Assembly: GCA_035515475.1 (NCBI GenBank)
Contig: DATJBF010000077.1
Span: 50,729 to 114,728 of the forward strand
Direction of reading: 5' to 3'
DNA length: 64,000 bases
From: DATJBF01 sp035515475
GTDB lineage: Bacteria > Verrucomicrobiota > Verrucomicrobiia > Palsa-1439
Below are positions 52,414 to 60,029 of the stretch, piece by piece. The position numbers were made by a program, and so were the translations under genes. The notes under the pieces are model-generated. The model made no database searches and had not been told where the DNA came from. It saw only the letters and a program-made list of their open reading frames with translations. Numbering within the stretch: the stretch's first letter is position 1; each line of letters starts with the position of its first letter.

Positions 52414-53499
52414 TTACCCGGCGTCGCCGGTGCGCATTTGCTCCGTGGGCGGCAATTCTTTGCGGTGCGTGAGGAAGAAGAAGCCGCCAATCACACTCCA
52501 GAACAAACTGGCCAGATAACCCAGGAGCGACATCACCAGGGCTACGGGTGCTTCCACGCCGACGCCACCGAACATCTTGACGTACATCCCTTCGCGAACG
52601 CCGAAGCCGGAGATCGTGATGGGCACGGCAGTCACGGAGTTGATGATGGGCAGATAGAGATAGTAGTCGACCAACGTCGCCGACCGCGCGCCCAGACCGT
52701 GGCCGACGCACACGATGCTCAGCATGGAGAAGAAGTGGACGCCGAGTGAGACAAAGACCGTCTTGCCCAGCACCGTCGGATGCGAGGCATAAGCCCGGTA
52801 GGCGCCCACCATCCGCCGCAGCATGTCGTAACGCGGCATCCGTTTCAGCCACCCGCGCAGATAAAACCTGTCCGCAAATCCGCGCCAGAGTCCGATAATC
52901 GTTGCCAGCACCGTGGACAGCACCACGGCGACAGTAATGATTGAGAACCAGATCAGTTTGGGGTCTTCGAAGACGCGGCGATAGAAAATCGCCATCATAA
53001 CCAAGGTGATAACGAACAGCACCAGCAACCCAATCAGCCGGTCCACCACCACTGTCGCCACCGCCTCGGCTTTCTTGTGATGGGTTTCGTGCGCCACGTA
53101 CCACGCCTTGATCACGTCGCCGCCCGTCGAGCCGAGCATGAACGCATTGAAGAACATTCCGATGAAGGCAATCGAATACAATCGGGAAAGCCGGACATCC
53201 AGTCCTTGAACGTTCAAGATCCAGCGCCAGCGAATTACGCCGAGGAAGAATGGAATCCCCGCGGAGATCACCGCGGCCACGAACCACCAGAAACTGATCT
53301 TTTGAAATGCTTCCCACAGCGATTGCGGACCGACCGTCCACACGATCCGAGCGCGTTCCGACCAATTGAGCGCATCGGGGTCAATGTTGTGTGAATCGAA
53401 ATAGTTGGACGCCTCGTTGTGAAAGATGGAGTTGAACAAATACACCAGGATGCCCACGCTCACAGCCACTCGAAGCAATGCGCCCAGTTTCTTTTTCAT
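52414..53499 (-). CDS. Flippase-like membrane protein, UPF0104/LPG synthase TM family
   Basis: A 361-residue protein with about eight helices and the family landmarks FFNAFMLGSTGGDVIKAWYV, VVVDRLIGLLVLFVITL and VPITISGFGVREGMYVKMF. Relatives flip lipids or form the membrane part of lysylphosphatidylglycerol synthase; no soluble synthase domain is present here. The ATG at 53499 overlaps the stop of the upstream isomerase-like gene (ATGA). A role in envelope lipid or glycolipid transport is inferred. Confidence 0.88.
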   Translation of the reverse strand: MKKKLGALLRVAVSVGILVYLFNSIFHNEASNYFDSHNIDPDALNWSERARIVWTVGPQSLWEAFQKISFWWFVAAVISAGIPFFLGVIRWRWILNVQGLDVRLSRLYSIAFIGMFFNAFMLGSTGGDVIKAWYVAHETHHKKAEAVATVVVDRLIGLLVLFVITLVMMAIFYRRVFEDPKLIWFSIITVAVVLSTVLATIIGLWRGFADRFYLRGWLKRMPRYDMLRRMVGAYRAYASHPTVLGKTVFVSLGVHFFSMLSIVCVGHGLGARSATLVDYYLYLPIINSVTAVPITISGFGVREGMYVKMFGGVGVEAPVALVMSLLGYLASLFWSVIGGFFFLTHRKELPPTEQMRTGDAG

Positions 53500-54419
53500 A
53501 CCGTAACCGGTTTCCCCAACAGCCCGTGCACCTGTTGAACGCCTTCCCTGATCTGCTCCGCGCTCCACTGGGGATGAATCTCCCACGCCAAAGTCATGTC
53601 GTTGGTCACGAACGGCGCCAGCCGTGCGAAGTCGAAGATGCCCAGCCCCGGCGCGAGGTGATCGTCCGCGGGGGGCGCGAAATCTTGCAGGTGCATTCCC
53701 GCCGTCCGCCCGCGAAACCGCTCCAGAATTGCCTCGGTTCTCATCAGTCCCAGAAGCTCCTTCACCATTGTGTGACCGACGTCGTGCCAGTACAAGATCG
53801 CGTCGGCGCCGAAGCGCGTCAGAATCTGCTCCATTTCCTCTTCGTCGGGGATTTCTTCGATGCCGAACCGGGTTTCCATCCCCAACCTCACGCCCGCCGC
53901 GCGCGCCGGTGGCAGGATCGTCTCCAACGTGCGATAGACCTGATCGAGATGTTTCGGTCGCCTCTTGTCGCGCACCGCCAACGCCTTGTCGCGCCAGCGG
54001 CAGAACTTTGGCGTGTCATAGCCCCCCTTGGCGCATAGATCAAGCAGGCGCGTCGTGTAATCACGCATCGGCACCAGGCCGAGGTGCATGACGATGGCGG
54101 TCGCGCCCAGCGACGCCGCGCAGTCGATCGTCCGCAGCGTGTGTTTCACCGCCAAGTGCCGCTCGGATTCGTCCGGCGAGCTTGGCAAGTAGCAATTCGG
54201 CGCCGGCCCCATAAAGCCGAGGGGGAGGGGACAGAAGTTGTGAAGCGAGCTGACTTTGATTTCGTTCGCGGCCACGGCTTCCTGAACGCCCTCCAACAGC
54301 GAGAGCCGCGTGCCATGACCCAATTCGACGTGGTCGAAGCCGAGCGCACGGACTTCATTGACCATCTCACGTCCATCGGTGTGGCGTTGAGAATTCCAGC
54401 AGGTCGAGAATGCAAACAT
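53496..54419 (-). CDS. Sugar phosphate isomerase/epimerase-like TIM-barrel protein
   Basis: A 307-residue AP-endonuclease-2-like TIM barrel. Strand motifs: FAFSTCWNSQRHTDGREMVN at the start, GFDHVELGHG, AIVMHLGLVPMRDY, LGMETRFG, ILYWHDVGHTMV and AGMHLQDFAPP, carrying the Glu, His and Asp metal ligands of the family. The start is put at ATG 54419: a longer frame from GTG 54599 runs out of frame through rpsU and has no protein-like character. Substrate unknown. Confidence 0.86.
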   Translation of the reverse strand: MFAFSTCWNSQRHTDGREMVNEVRALGFDHVELGHGTRLSLLEGVQEAVAANEIKVSSLHNFCPLPLGFMGPAPNCYLPSSPDESERHLAVKHTLRTIDCAASLGATAIVMHLGLVPMRDYTTRLLDLCAKGGYDTPKFCRWRDKALAVRDKRRPKHLDQVYRTLETILPPARAAGVRLGMETRFGIEEIPDEEEMEQILTRFGADAILYWHDVGHTMVKELLGLMRTEAILERFRGRTAGMHLQDFAPPADDHLAPGLGIFDFARLAPFVTNDMTLAWEIHPQWSAEQIREGVQQVHGLLGKPVTV

Positions 54420-54447
54420 AAAAAAGGCCGGCCCGAAACCTTTCGGA
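54420..54447 (-). terminator. Candidate rpsU terminator next to the isomerase-like start
   Basis: Reading the minus strand, CCGAAA-GG-TTTCGG is followed by GGCCGGCC and TTTTTT, ending directly at the ATG of the next gene. It could end rpsU transcripts, or a fraction of them. Its position on the start codon would also hide or expose that start. Confidence 0.4.
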
Positions 54448-54495
54448 GGCAGCGGTGATGTCGCGGCGCTGGCCCCGCTGATTGTTTGAGTTCGT

Positions 54496-54672
54496 TCAGA
54501 ATCCGACGAAGGTGCGGGGCCCTCGGGCTTTGCGCCGACGCTTTTCGCTCGGCTTTTCGTAGTGACGGTGCGCCCGCGCTTCCCGCAACGTGCCTTCACG
54601 GTCCAGCTTCTTCTTCAGCCGCCGCAGGGCCTTTTCCACAGGCTCACCTTTTTTCAGTCTGACTTCTGACAA
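54496..54672 (-). CDS. rpsU: 30S ribosomal protein S21
   Basis: A 58-residue basic protein of the small ribosomal subunit. It reads EVRLKKGEPVEKALRRLKKK, then DREGTLREARAHRHYEKPSE and a KRRRKARGP tail, unmistakably bS21. The frame opens after a TGA and has no ATG or GTG; the only sensible start is TTG 54672 (Met-Ser-Glu-Val), with a GAGAGGGG ribosome site about 11 nt upstream. A consensus promoter lies 84 nt before the start codon. The gene is easily missed for its size and start codon. Confidence 0.93.
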   Translation of the reverse strand: MSEVRLKKGEPVEKALRRLKKKLDREGTLREARAHRHYEKPSEKRRRKARGPRTFVGF

Positions 54673-54755
54673 TTCAAATTCACGCCCCTCTCAAACGCTC
54701 CTCATCCGCGAACGCAACTGGGGATGAGCACTTTCAGCGTTACGACAACACCGGC

Positions 54756-54784
54756 ATCATACCGACCCCGCCCCGGACTGTCAA
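54756..54784 (-). promoter_or_regulatory. Near-consensus sigma-70 promoter of rpsU
   Basis: On the minus strand TTGACA, exactly 17 nt, then TATGAT: a perfect -35 and a 5/6 -10 at ideal spacing, predicting a leader of about 75 nt before rpsU. Confidence 0.82.
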
Positions 54785-54970
54785 ATGCGCCGTGGCCTGG
54801 GTAATGGTACAGTTTGACGTGCGCCGGCGTAGGACGAGCTTCCAGCTTGTCCAGTTCCTGTGAGACAACCAAGATGGTTGTCCTACGAACAACGCCGGGC
54901 CGAACCGTGAGCTTCGGTCGCGGCAGTCAACTTCGGCCGAGAACTTGGAGCGACTAACAAAACCGATCCT

Positions 54971-55052
54971 TTGTAGCCACGCCGCTCTGTCGGCGTGGGG
55001 CGGCAAGGCTTGCCGGTAAAGAAGGCGCGGCGACGGAGCGCCACGGCTACAA
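54971..55052. repeat. 82-bp element of nested hairpins with TTGTAGCC ends
   Basis: Terminal inverted repeats TTGTAGCC (54971) and GGCTACAA (55045) enclose three hairpins: CCACGCCG-N6-CGGCGTGG, CGGCAAG-G-CTTGCCG and GGCGC-N9-GCGCC, giving a cloverleaf-like single strand. A further hairpin, GACAACC-N5-GGTTGTC, lies at 54864-54882. The 54785-55122 gap has no gene; it is repeat-rich spacer between rpsU and uvrC. Confidence 0.65.
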
Positions 55053-55122
55053 TCAAGATAGGTAGTTTGCCAGGCGCTCTTAACCGCAGCTCACACTGCG
55101 GCTACAGCCAGAACCAGTACCG

Positions 55123-56589
55123 TCACCCGCCCGAAGGTCTCTCGAGGAATTCCTTGAGCTTCGCCGCCAGCTTCGGACCGATGCCCGAGACACTGGCAAT
55201 CTCATCGGCACTTGCCTCGCGGAGACGTTGGATCGACCCGAAATGCTGCAGCAACGCCAGCTTCCGCTTCTGGCCAAGGCCAGGGAACTCGTCGAGCACG
55301 GATTCCTGTACGCGCCGCTTGCGCAGTTTCTGGTGATACGCGTTGGCGAACCGGTGCGCCTCGTCGCGCAACCGCTGAATCAGGTGGAGCGCGGGAGAAT
55401 TGCGCGGCAGCCGGATCGGCACGGCTTGATCGACGACGTGGATTTCTTCCATTTGCTTTGCCAGACCGACGACGGGGAGATCGCGGATTTCCAACTTCCA
55501 CAGCGCGCGCAACGCGGACATCAGTTGCCCTTTCCCGCCGTCCACCATCACCAGATCAGGCATCGCGCCGCCTTCGGCCCGCACCCGGGCGTACCGGCGG
55601 CCGACCACTTCGGCCATCGACGCGAAATCGTCGCTGCCCTCGACCGTCTTGATCCGGTAATGCCGGTAATGCTCTTTATGCGGCCGACCCTCGCGGAAAC
55701 AAACGGTTGACGCAACCGAGAGCGTGCCGCTGATGTTCGAAATGTCAAACCCCTCGACGTGACGAGGGAGCGTTGACAAACCCAATACACGCTGGAGCTC
55801 TTCCATTTCCGCTTGGGGATCGATCTTCTGTCCCGCGACTGCGGGATCACGGGCGAACTTCCGTTCGTGGGCCGCGCGACCGATCTCGCGGAGACTCCCG
55901 ACCACGTCCCGCAGTTGGGCAGCTTTCTCAAACTGCATTTCCTTGGCCGCTTGCTGCATCTCCTGTTCGAGTTGGCTGATGGCTTCCTTGTTTCGGCCCT
56001 CGAGAAATTCGCAGGCCAACTCGACCCGACGCAGATATTCCTCACGGGACATGTCTTTGAGGGGAACGGGCACGAGATACGTGGAATACTTCAGGTCTTT
56101 TTCCTTCGGCGCGCCTGTGCCCTGGACGAGCACGCCGTACTTCTTGCGCATCCACTGCATCGTCAGCCGCACCGAGCCCGCGTGCGCGAACGGCCCGAAG
56201 TACCGCGCCCCGTCGTCTTTCTTCAATCGCGCGAACTTGAACCGTGGATACGGCTCGTTGAGGCTGACCTTGACCATCAGGAACCGTTTGTCGTCCTTGA
56301 ACATCGCGTTATAGCGCGGCTTGTATTCCTTGATGAGTTTGCCTTCGAGGAGCAGCGCTTCCGGCTCGCTCTTGACCACGAACGTCTCGAGGTCGGCGAT
56401 GGACTCGATCAACGCCCGCGTTTTCGGGTCCCAAGCGTACCGGCGGGAGGGATGGAAGTATTGGCTCACCCGTTTCCGCAACGACCGCGCCTTACCGACG
56501 TAAATGACGCGTCCCAGCTTGTCGCGCATCAAGTACACGCCCGGCTTGTTCGGCAAATCGCGGACCTTGGATTTGAGGTTCGTGCTCAT
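55123..56589 (-). CDS. uvrC: Excinuclease ABC subunit C
   Basis: A 488-residue UvrC making both incisions in nucleotide excision repair. GIY-YIG domain: NKPGVYLMRDKLGRVIYVGK (residues 13-32) and ARSLRKRVSQYF. UVR motif: EQEMQQAAKEMQFEKAAQLR. RNase H-like nuclease: VEGFDISNISGT, LVMVDGGKGQL and RLRDEAHRFA, with the two Asp and the His. C-terminal helix-hairpin-helix: FPGLGQKRKLALLQHFGSIQ. It is shorter than E. coli UvrC (610) but keeps all domains. ATG 56589 is preferred over 56649 by the family's N-terminus. Confidence 0.95.
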   Translation of the reverse strand: MSTNLKSKVRDLPNKPGVYLMRDKLGRVIYVGKARSLRKRVSQYFHPSRRYAWDPKTRALIESIADLETFVVKSEPEALLLEGKLIKEYKPRYNAMFKDDKRFLMVKVSLNEPYPRFKFARLKKDDGARYFGPFAHAGSVRLTMQWMRKKYGVLVQGTGAPKEKDLKYSTYLVPVPLKDMSREEYLRRVELACEFLEGRNKEAISQLEQEMQQAAKEMQFEKAAQLRDVVGSLREIGRAAHERKFARDPAVAGQKIDPQAEMEELQRVLGLSTLPRHVEGFDISNISGTLSVASTVCFREGRPHKEHYRHYRIKTVEGSDDFASMAEVVGRRYARVRAEGGAMPDLVMVDGGKGQLMSALRALWKLEIRDLPVVGLAKQMEEIHVVDQAVPIRLPRNSPALHLIQRLRDEAHRFANAYHQKLRKRRVQESVLDEFPGLGQKRKLALLQHFGSIQRLREASADEIASVSGIGPKLAAKLKEFLERPSGG

Positions 56590-56623
56590 TACGACCGCAC
56601 GCCAATCAGCATTTGGTGGAAGT

Positions 56624-56956
56624 CTAAATGGCCTCTTGCAGCTTCGCAATCACAGCCTCAACGACGGCACGGCGCTCCGCATGTGAGCATTTCCCGAGCT
56701 TTCGGACGATCAAGCTCGAGTGCACCGTGAAGAGCTTCCGAACCAGCACAACCGAATCGACCGCGAGACCGTTGCCTGCACTCTTGCGCACCAGAACGTC
56801 TCCCGTCCGTGCCTGCCCCAGCCGCGAAGTGATGAATGCGACCAGATGATCCGCGCCGTCGGTCGACAGAACGCACGCGGGGCGTTTCTTGGTGGCGCTA
56901 AGATCAGTGAACGGAATCTCGACGAGGATAATGTCCCCTGGACGGAACTCACCCAT
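56624..56956 (-). CDS. MazF/PemK-type toxin of a type II toxin-antitoxin pair
   Basis: A 110-residue predicted mRNA interferase. FRPGDIILVEIPFTDLSATK, then KRPACVLS and FITSR, match the SH3-like MazF/PemK barrel with its conserved GD-V and RP motifs. It overlaps the upstream small gene by 8 nt, in the antitoxin-toxin order. Cleavage sequence cannot be predicted. Confidence 0.87.
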   Translation of the reverse strand: MGEFRPGDIILVEIPFTDLSATKKRPACVLSTDGADHLVAFITSRLGQARTGDVLVRKSAGNGLAVDSVVLVRKLFTVHSSLIVRKLGKCSHAERRAVVEAVIAKLQEAI

Positions 56957-57155
56957 ACAGGTCAGGCTCCTCGCGCAGGAATGCGAGGGAAAGATTCTGC
57001 GTCAGAAGACCGTAATCAAGTTTGGAGGCGCGTCCTTTCCGTGCCGGCTTTCGTGCGTCACACCCCGCCTCCAACTCTTGGAGCCGGCGAAGGATTCTTC
57101 GGCGCTGTTTCAAGGAGAGTCTCGGCAACGCCTTGAGGATTTCCGTTGTGCTCAT
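56949..57155 (-). CDS. Putative antitoxin paired with the MazF-type toxin
   Basis: A 68-residue protein: a helical N-terminus (STTEILKALPRLSLKQRRRI), an RRLQELEAG stretch and a polar tail (DYGLLTQNLSLAFLREEPDL) suited to binding a toxin. ATG 57155 is preferred to TTG 57164. Assigned by overlap and order; the family resembles short antitoxins that precede MazF-like genes. Confidence 0.75.
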   Translation of the reverse strand: MSTTEILKALPRLSLKQRRRILRRLQELEAGCDARKPARKGRASKLDYGLLTQNLSLAFLREEPDLYG

Positions 57156-57220
57156 ACGCGCCAAGCGTATCGCATTCGACAGTGCCCCGCAAGTTCTCCC
57201 TTCAGATCATCCATCCAATC

Positions 57221-57334
57221 CGTCGCGCATCAGATAGACGCCCGGCTTGCCCGCCGCAGGCGGGCTTATTCACCTCAGGCGAGCTTGTTCTGCAGATCGC
57301 GGACCTTGGATTTGAGGTTCGGCGCTTCGCTCAT
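57221..57334 (-). pseudogene. Relic of a uvrC-like gene start, interrupted by a hairpin repeat (copy 1)
   Basis: On the minus strand it begins MSEAPNLKSKVRDLQNK, homologous to MSTNLKSKVRDLPNK of uvrC, then continues at DNA level into the GVYLMRD region after an insert (about 57249-57284). The insert contains GCCCGCC-GCA-GGCGGGC. The homology ends after about 75 nt. It shares CTTCGCTCATCGGTGCA around the start with the second relic but not with uvrC. Confidence 0.7.
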
Positions 57335-57864
57335 CGGTGCAGGGCATAATACCATAGCTGCCCGTAGTCGCAGGCTTCAGCCTGCGAATGGGTAGAAGCG
57401 GTCTCATAAATCCTTCGAACCGACGGCGCGAAACCCTGCGGGCGTTCGCGCCCTACAATTTCCGCGAGGTTTTTGTAGGGCGGGCAGGCCCGAACGGGCT
57501 GCCCGCCGTGATGCGGGCATTTATGAGATGGGTTCTGGTGTATCAATTTGCTGTAGCGGCGCTTGGCCGTCCAAAGCCAACTTCCTCTGTAGCCGAAGCG
57601 TAAGCTTCGGTTCCTTCCGCGGCCACGGAACCCCCTCGCCCCTACTCGGGGGAGCCGAATCCGATGAGACGCTGAGGGGTAATGGGCAGCAAAGGCCGGC
57701 CACGGCGTTCCCGCAGAGCGGGACGCGGACGGGTGAGGGGAACGTTCGTTGGGACTTGAGGGCGGACCAGCTCTGGCTGTCATACCGAGCTTGTCAAGGT
57801 TCACCCGGTACCTGCGGGCAAATCTGGATCGCTCTGCCCAACGCCTGACCTATTTTCACGTTGC
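57335..57864. repeat. Gene-free spacer made of several short hairpin repeats
   Basis: No convincing gene. Hairpins: CGCAGGC-TTCA-GCCTGCG (57369-57386), CCGAAGC-GTAA-GCTTCGG (57593-57610), and a TGTAGGGCG-type block (57450-57520) with paired GTTCGCGCCCTAC and GTAGGGCGGGC pieces. A stretch at 57618-57745 has the CTCGCCC/GGTGAGGGG type. These look like decayed dispersed repeats. Confidence 0.55.
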
Positions 57865-57906
57865 AAGAGTTGACCCCAGTTGCGCAAGAGTTGACCCCAG
57901 TTGCGC
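57865..57906 (+). repeat. Exact 21-nt tandem duplication
   Basis: The unit AAGAGTTGACCCCAGTTGCG plus C occurs twice in a row. It lies 15 nt before the end of the PIN toxin gene and does not reach into it. Confidence 0.85.
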
Positions 57907-57920
57907 GGTCTTAAGAGTCC

Positions 57921-58388
57921 TTATGGCGCTTCACCGGTTTCCATCAACGCTCGCGCCTTGAGATTTGCAGCGAGGTAGAACGTCGTCTTCGCCTCCAGTT
58001 GATCGAGAGTTTCACGCAGCGACGGGATCAACCGGTGCTTCTTCGCCTCGATCAAAACTCCCAGCAAACCAATCACGCGCAAACCGTTTTCTCGCGCGAC
58101 ATCCCGTCCGGCGATTTCATCCATAAGCAGATAGTCAGCACGCGTCTCCTGCGCCAGGACAATCGCTTCCGCTTCGCCCATGTCCAAGAGTCCCACCAAC
58201 CGGGATACCCGGTCCGTATTGGTGATCGGTTGGACGCGAACGAATCCGGGTAGCTCCGTGTGAAATCGGCGAAGTTCGGCGTCCACTGCAGGCGGGACCA
58301 GCACCTCACCGAAAAGAGAGCGGAGGATCTCTGTCTTTCCAATCGAGATCAACGCCGACAACGGAGAAGTGTCGCTGACGACGATCAC
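57921..58388 (-). CDS. PIN-domain toxin, DUF3368 type
   Basis: A 155-residue predicted ribonuclease: VVSDTSPLSALISIGK at the start (first PIN Asp), MGEAEAIVLAQE in the middle (Glu) and YLLMDEIAGRDVA (Asp), the acidic set of DUF3368/PIN proteins. The GTG start overlaps the stop of the UPF0175 gene by 4 nt, an established antitoxin-toxin pairing. Confidence 0.87.
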   Translation of the reverse strand: MIVVSDTSPLSALISIGKTEILRSLFGEVLVPPAVDAELRRFHTELPGFVRVQPITNTDRVSRLVGLLDMGEAEAIVLAQETRADYLLMDEIAGRDVARENGLRVIGLLGVLIEAKKHRLIPSLRETLDQLEAKTTFYLAANLKARALMETGEAP

Positions 58389-58648
58389 GCTGGCGGATGC
58401 TCCCGGAGCGTGTGCAGATCCGCTTCAAACTCCGCCACGTCGTAATTCATCGGGATCCGCCGGCGGCCCAGTTCACGCTGGAATTCCGGTTGTGAAATAC
58501 CGGCGATGCGTGCCGCTTGCCCCAGCGTCGCCCGACGGTCGGCATACAAGCCCACCGCCAAATCAATCCGCGCGGCCTGAGGCGTCAACTCCACGCCCTT
58601 GAGCAACTCGTCATCAATCGTGATATTCACGGCTTCAGCATACTGCAT
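58385..58648 (-). CDS. UPF0175 family antitoxin
   Basis: An 87-residue protein with VNITIDDELLKGVELTPQAA and ADRRATLGQAARIAGISQPE, the UPF0175 beta strand and helix-turn-helix, ending with YDVAEFEADLHTLRE, the likely toxin-binding tail. ATG 58648 is preferred to an in-frame GTG at 58672. Confidence 0.86.
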   Translation of the reverse strand: MQYAEAVNITIDDELLKGVELTPQAARIDLAVGLYADRRATLGQAARIAGISQPEFQRELGRRRIPMNYDVAEFEADLHTLREHPPA

Positions 58649-58811
58649 TTGACGACGTTGCGGCAAGTCCACCGTATGTGAAGCCAGCCGATGGCGACTT
58701 CAACTGCGGGAACGGCTGGGGAAACCGCAGATGAACAATTGCCGCGCTCCAGGTGGCAGATGAACGTTTACCACGTTCCACGTGGCGGACTCACTACCTC
58801 TGTCATGCCGA

Positions 58812-58909
58812 GCTTGTCGCGCATGAAATAGACCCCCGGCTCGCCCGCCCCAGGCGAGCTTGTTCGGCAGGTCACGAACTTTGGATTTGAGATTCGGCAC
58901 TTCGCTCAT
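58812..58909 (-). pseudogene. Relic of a uvrC-like gene start, interrupted by a hairpin repeat (copy 2)
   Basis: Minus strand begins MSEVPNLKSKVRDLPNK and resumes uvrC homology (GVYFMRDKL at DNA level) after a short insert containing GCTCGCC-CGCCCCA-GGCGAGC. The insert sits at the same place as in copy 1. Between 58673 and 58811 lie two imperfect direct repeats (gcagatgaac ... ccaggtggc). Confidence 0.7.
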
Positions 58910-58940
58910 CGGTGCAACAAATAACAGCCCACGCATCGAG

Positions 58941-59075
58941 TTAAAGATTGCGTTCTGGCACTGTAAAATCGATTCCTACCACGGCGAGGCCAGCAATGTC
59001 TTTCCGTCTACCGAGAATTTCCTTGGCCTTGACCTCCAGTAACTGAAGCGCGAACCGTTCGACAAGCGCGTTACC
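58941..59075 (-). pseudogene. Possible C-terminal gene remnant
   Basis: The minus-strand frame ending at 58941 reads like protein over about 43 residues (NALVERFALQLLEVKAKEIL, GRRKDIAGLAVVGIDFTVPE), then upstream turns into hairpin and repeat DNA. I do not recognise the family. Confidence 0.3.
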
Positions 59076-59084
59076 GTAGGCGGG

Positions 59085-59103
59085 CCGAGCCGTTACGGCT
59101 CGG
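59085..59103. repeat. Hairpin CCGAGCCG-TTA-CGGCTCGG
   Basis: A perfect 8-bp palindrome, another of the dispersed hairpin types of this window, marking the point where the gene remnant loses protein character. Confidence 0.7.
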
Positions 59104-59292
59104 CAATTTCGTTCGCTAGCCAGGAAGAGTACAATTAAGGCACTTACCGCGTCGAAAATTGTCCGACAGTGGACAAGTGTCCCCTGCGCAGGCGACACTT
59201 GATCAGGGGTCATTCGTTGAACGCCGGTTGAGCGCCTGCTCCCGTGTCGTGTACGGAGTTGAGCATTCAGCCGCCTTCGCGAACTTCGTGTT

Positions 59293-59331
59293 CCCGCCAG
59301 AGGCGGGCAAGCCGCGCCAGAGGCGGGCAAG
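59293..59331. repeat. Hairpin CCCGCC-AGA-GGCGGG plus a direct copy
   Basis: The sequence GCCAGAGGCGGGCAAGC occurs twice with a 20-nt period (59296 and 59316). It is flanked by similar ACTTCGTG and GCTTCGTG, as if inserted with a short target duplication. Confidence 0.65.
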
Positions 59332-59349
59332 CTTCGTGGTGACGAAACA

Positions 59350-59834
59350 CTTATCCTTGCCTCCGGGAAGTCTGTCCCTGCCGCCGGGAAGGCCTGCCCC
59401 GCGAGCCGCGAGGTCTTCGCTTGGTGCGGGAAAGCTGCCATTGGGCTTGGGGAAGTCGTCGCTCCCGATGGGAAAGGCGTCCGTCGGTCCGGTAAGCTTA
59501 TCCGTGCCTTCAGGAAGGCTGACAATCGCGCCGGTATGACTGACATTTGCGTTTGTAAGCTTAACCGGAGTGACTGCCCGGCACATCAGGTCACAAGCCG
59601 CTATGTCCCAGCCACTTGCGGACGCCGCGCAAACGCGCTTGCAAGCTTGACCGGCGTGATTGTTCGCTCGACCGGCGCGTTTGTACGCTTGTCGCTCGCG
59701 TTGGTCTGCTTATCTATCGTTCCGGAACGGTCGTCATTGCGCTTTGGCAAGTCATCCGCGAGTCGGACAAAGAGATCAGCAAGTTCGGCAGATTCACGCC
59801 AGATTCCGGTAAAGGCAACCGTGAACTCGGGAGA
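59350..59834. repeat. Degenerate tandem array of 21-nt units
   Basis: About twenty 21-nt units can be lined up: 59350-59580 (11 units) and 59646-59834 (9 units), with 65 less regular bases between. Units tend to begin CTT, GTC or GCT and to end GGGAAG, GTAAG or GGAAA (for example TTATCCTTGCCTCCGGGAAG and TTATCCGTGCCTTCAGGAAG). The period is a multiple of three, so both strands can encode 7-residue repeats (LSLPPGS, LSLPPGR on plus; DAFPIGS, DDFPKPN on minus). No single frame is open across the whole array with a good start, so I list it as a repeat, not a gene. Confidence 0.75.
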
Positions 59835-60029
59835 CAAGAGTATGAGTACGAGTAGGAGCACGAGGCTGTGGGGGAGCAAGGAGAATTTGTCCGGGCGTCG
59901 GACAGAGTTGTACGCAGGCGCGCAAAAATTTGTCCGCCACGAGCGACGGCCTTTCCTGGCACGAACACTGCCATGTGTCTGCGGCGGTTGAGGTGCAACC
60001 AGCAAATCAACCGAAAGGGGGGAAATAAA

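Noticed and set aside
53496..54599. 367-residue version of the isomerase-like protein starting at GTG 54599
   Set aside because: Its first 60 residues are rpsU read in the wrong frame plus spacer; the barrel starts naturally at 54419.
59350..59834. CRISPR array
   Set aside because: Units are contiguous 21-mers without spacers and are degenerate; no cas genes.
59159..59991. Two overlapping plus-strand frames through the 21-nt array as genes
   Set aside because: TTG start, no ribosome site, frames change midway and the hairpin insert is translated; better explained as repeat DNA.
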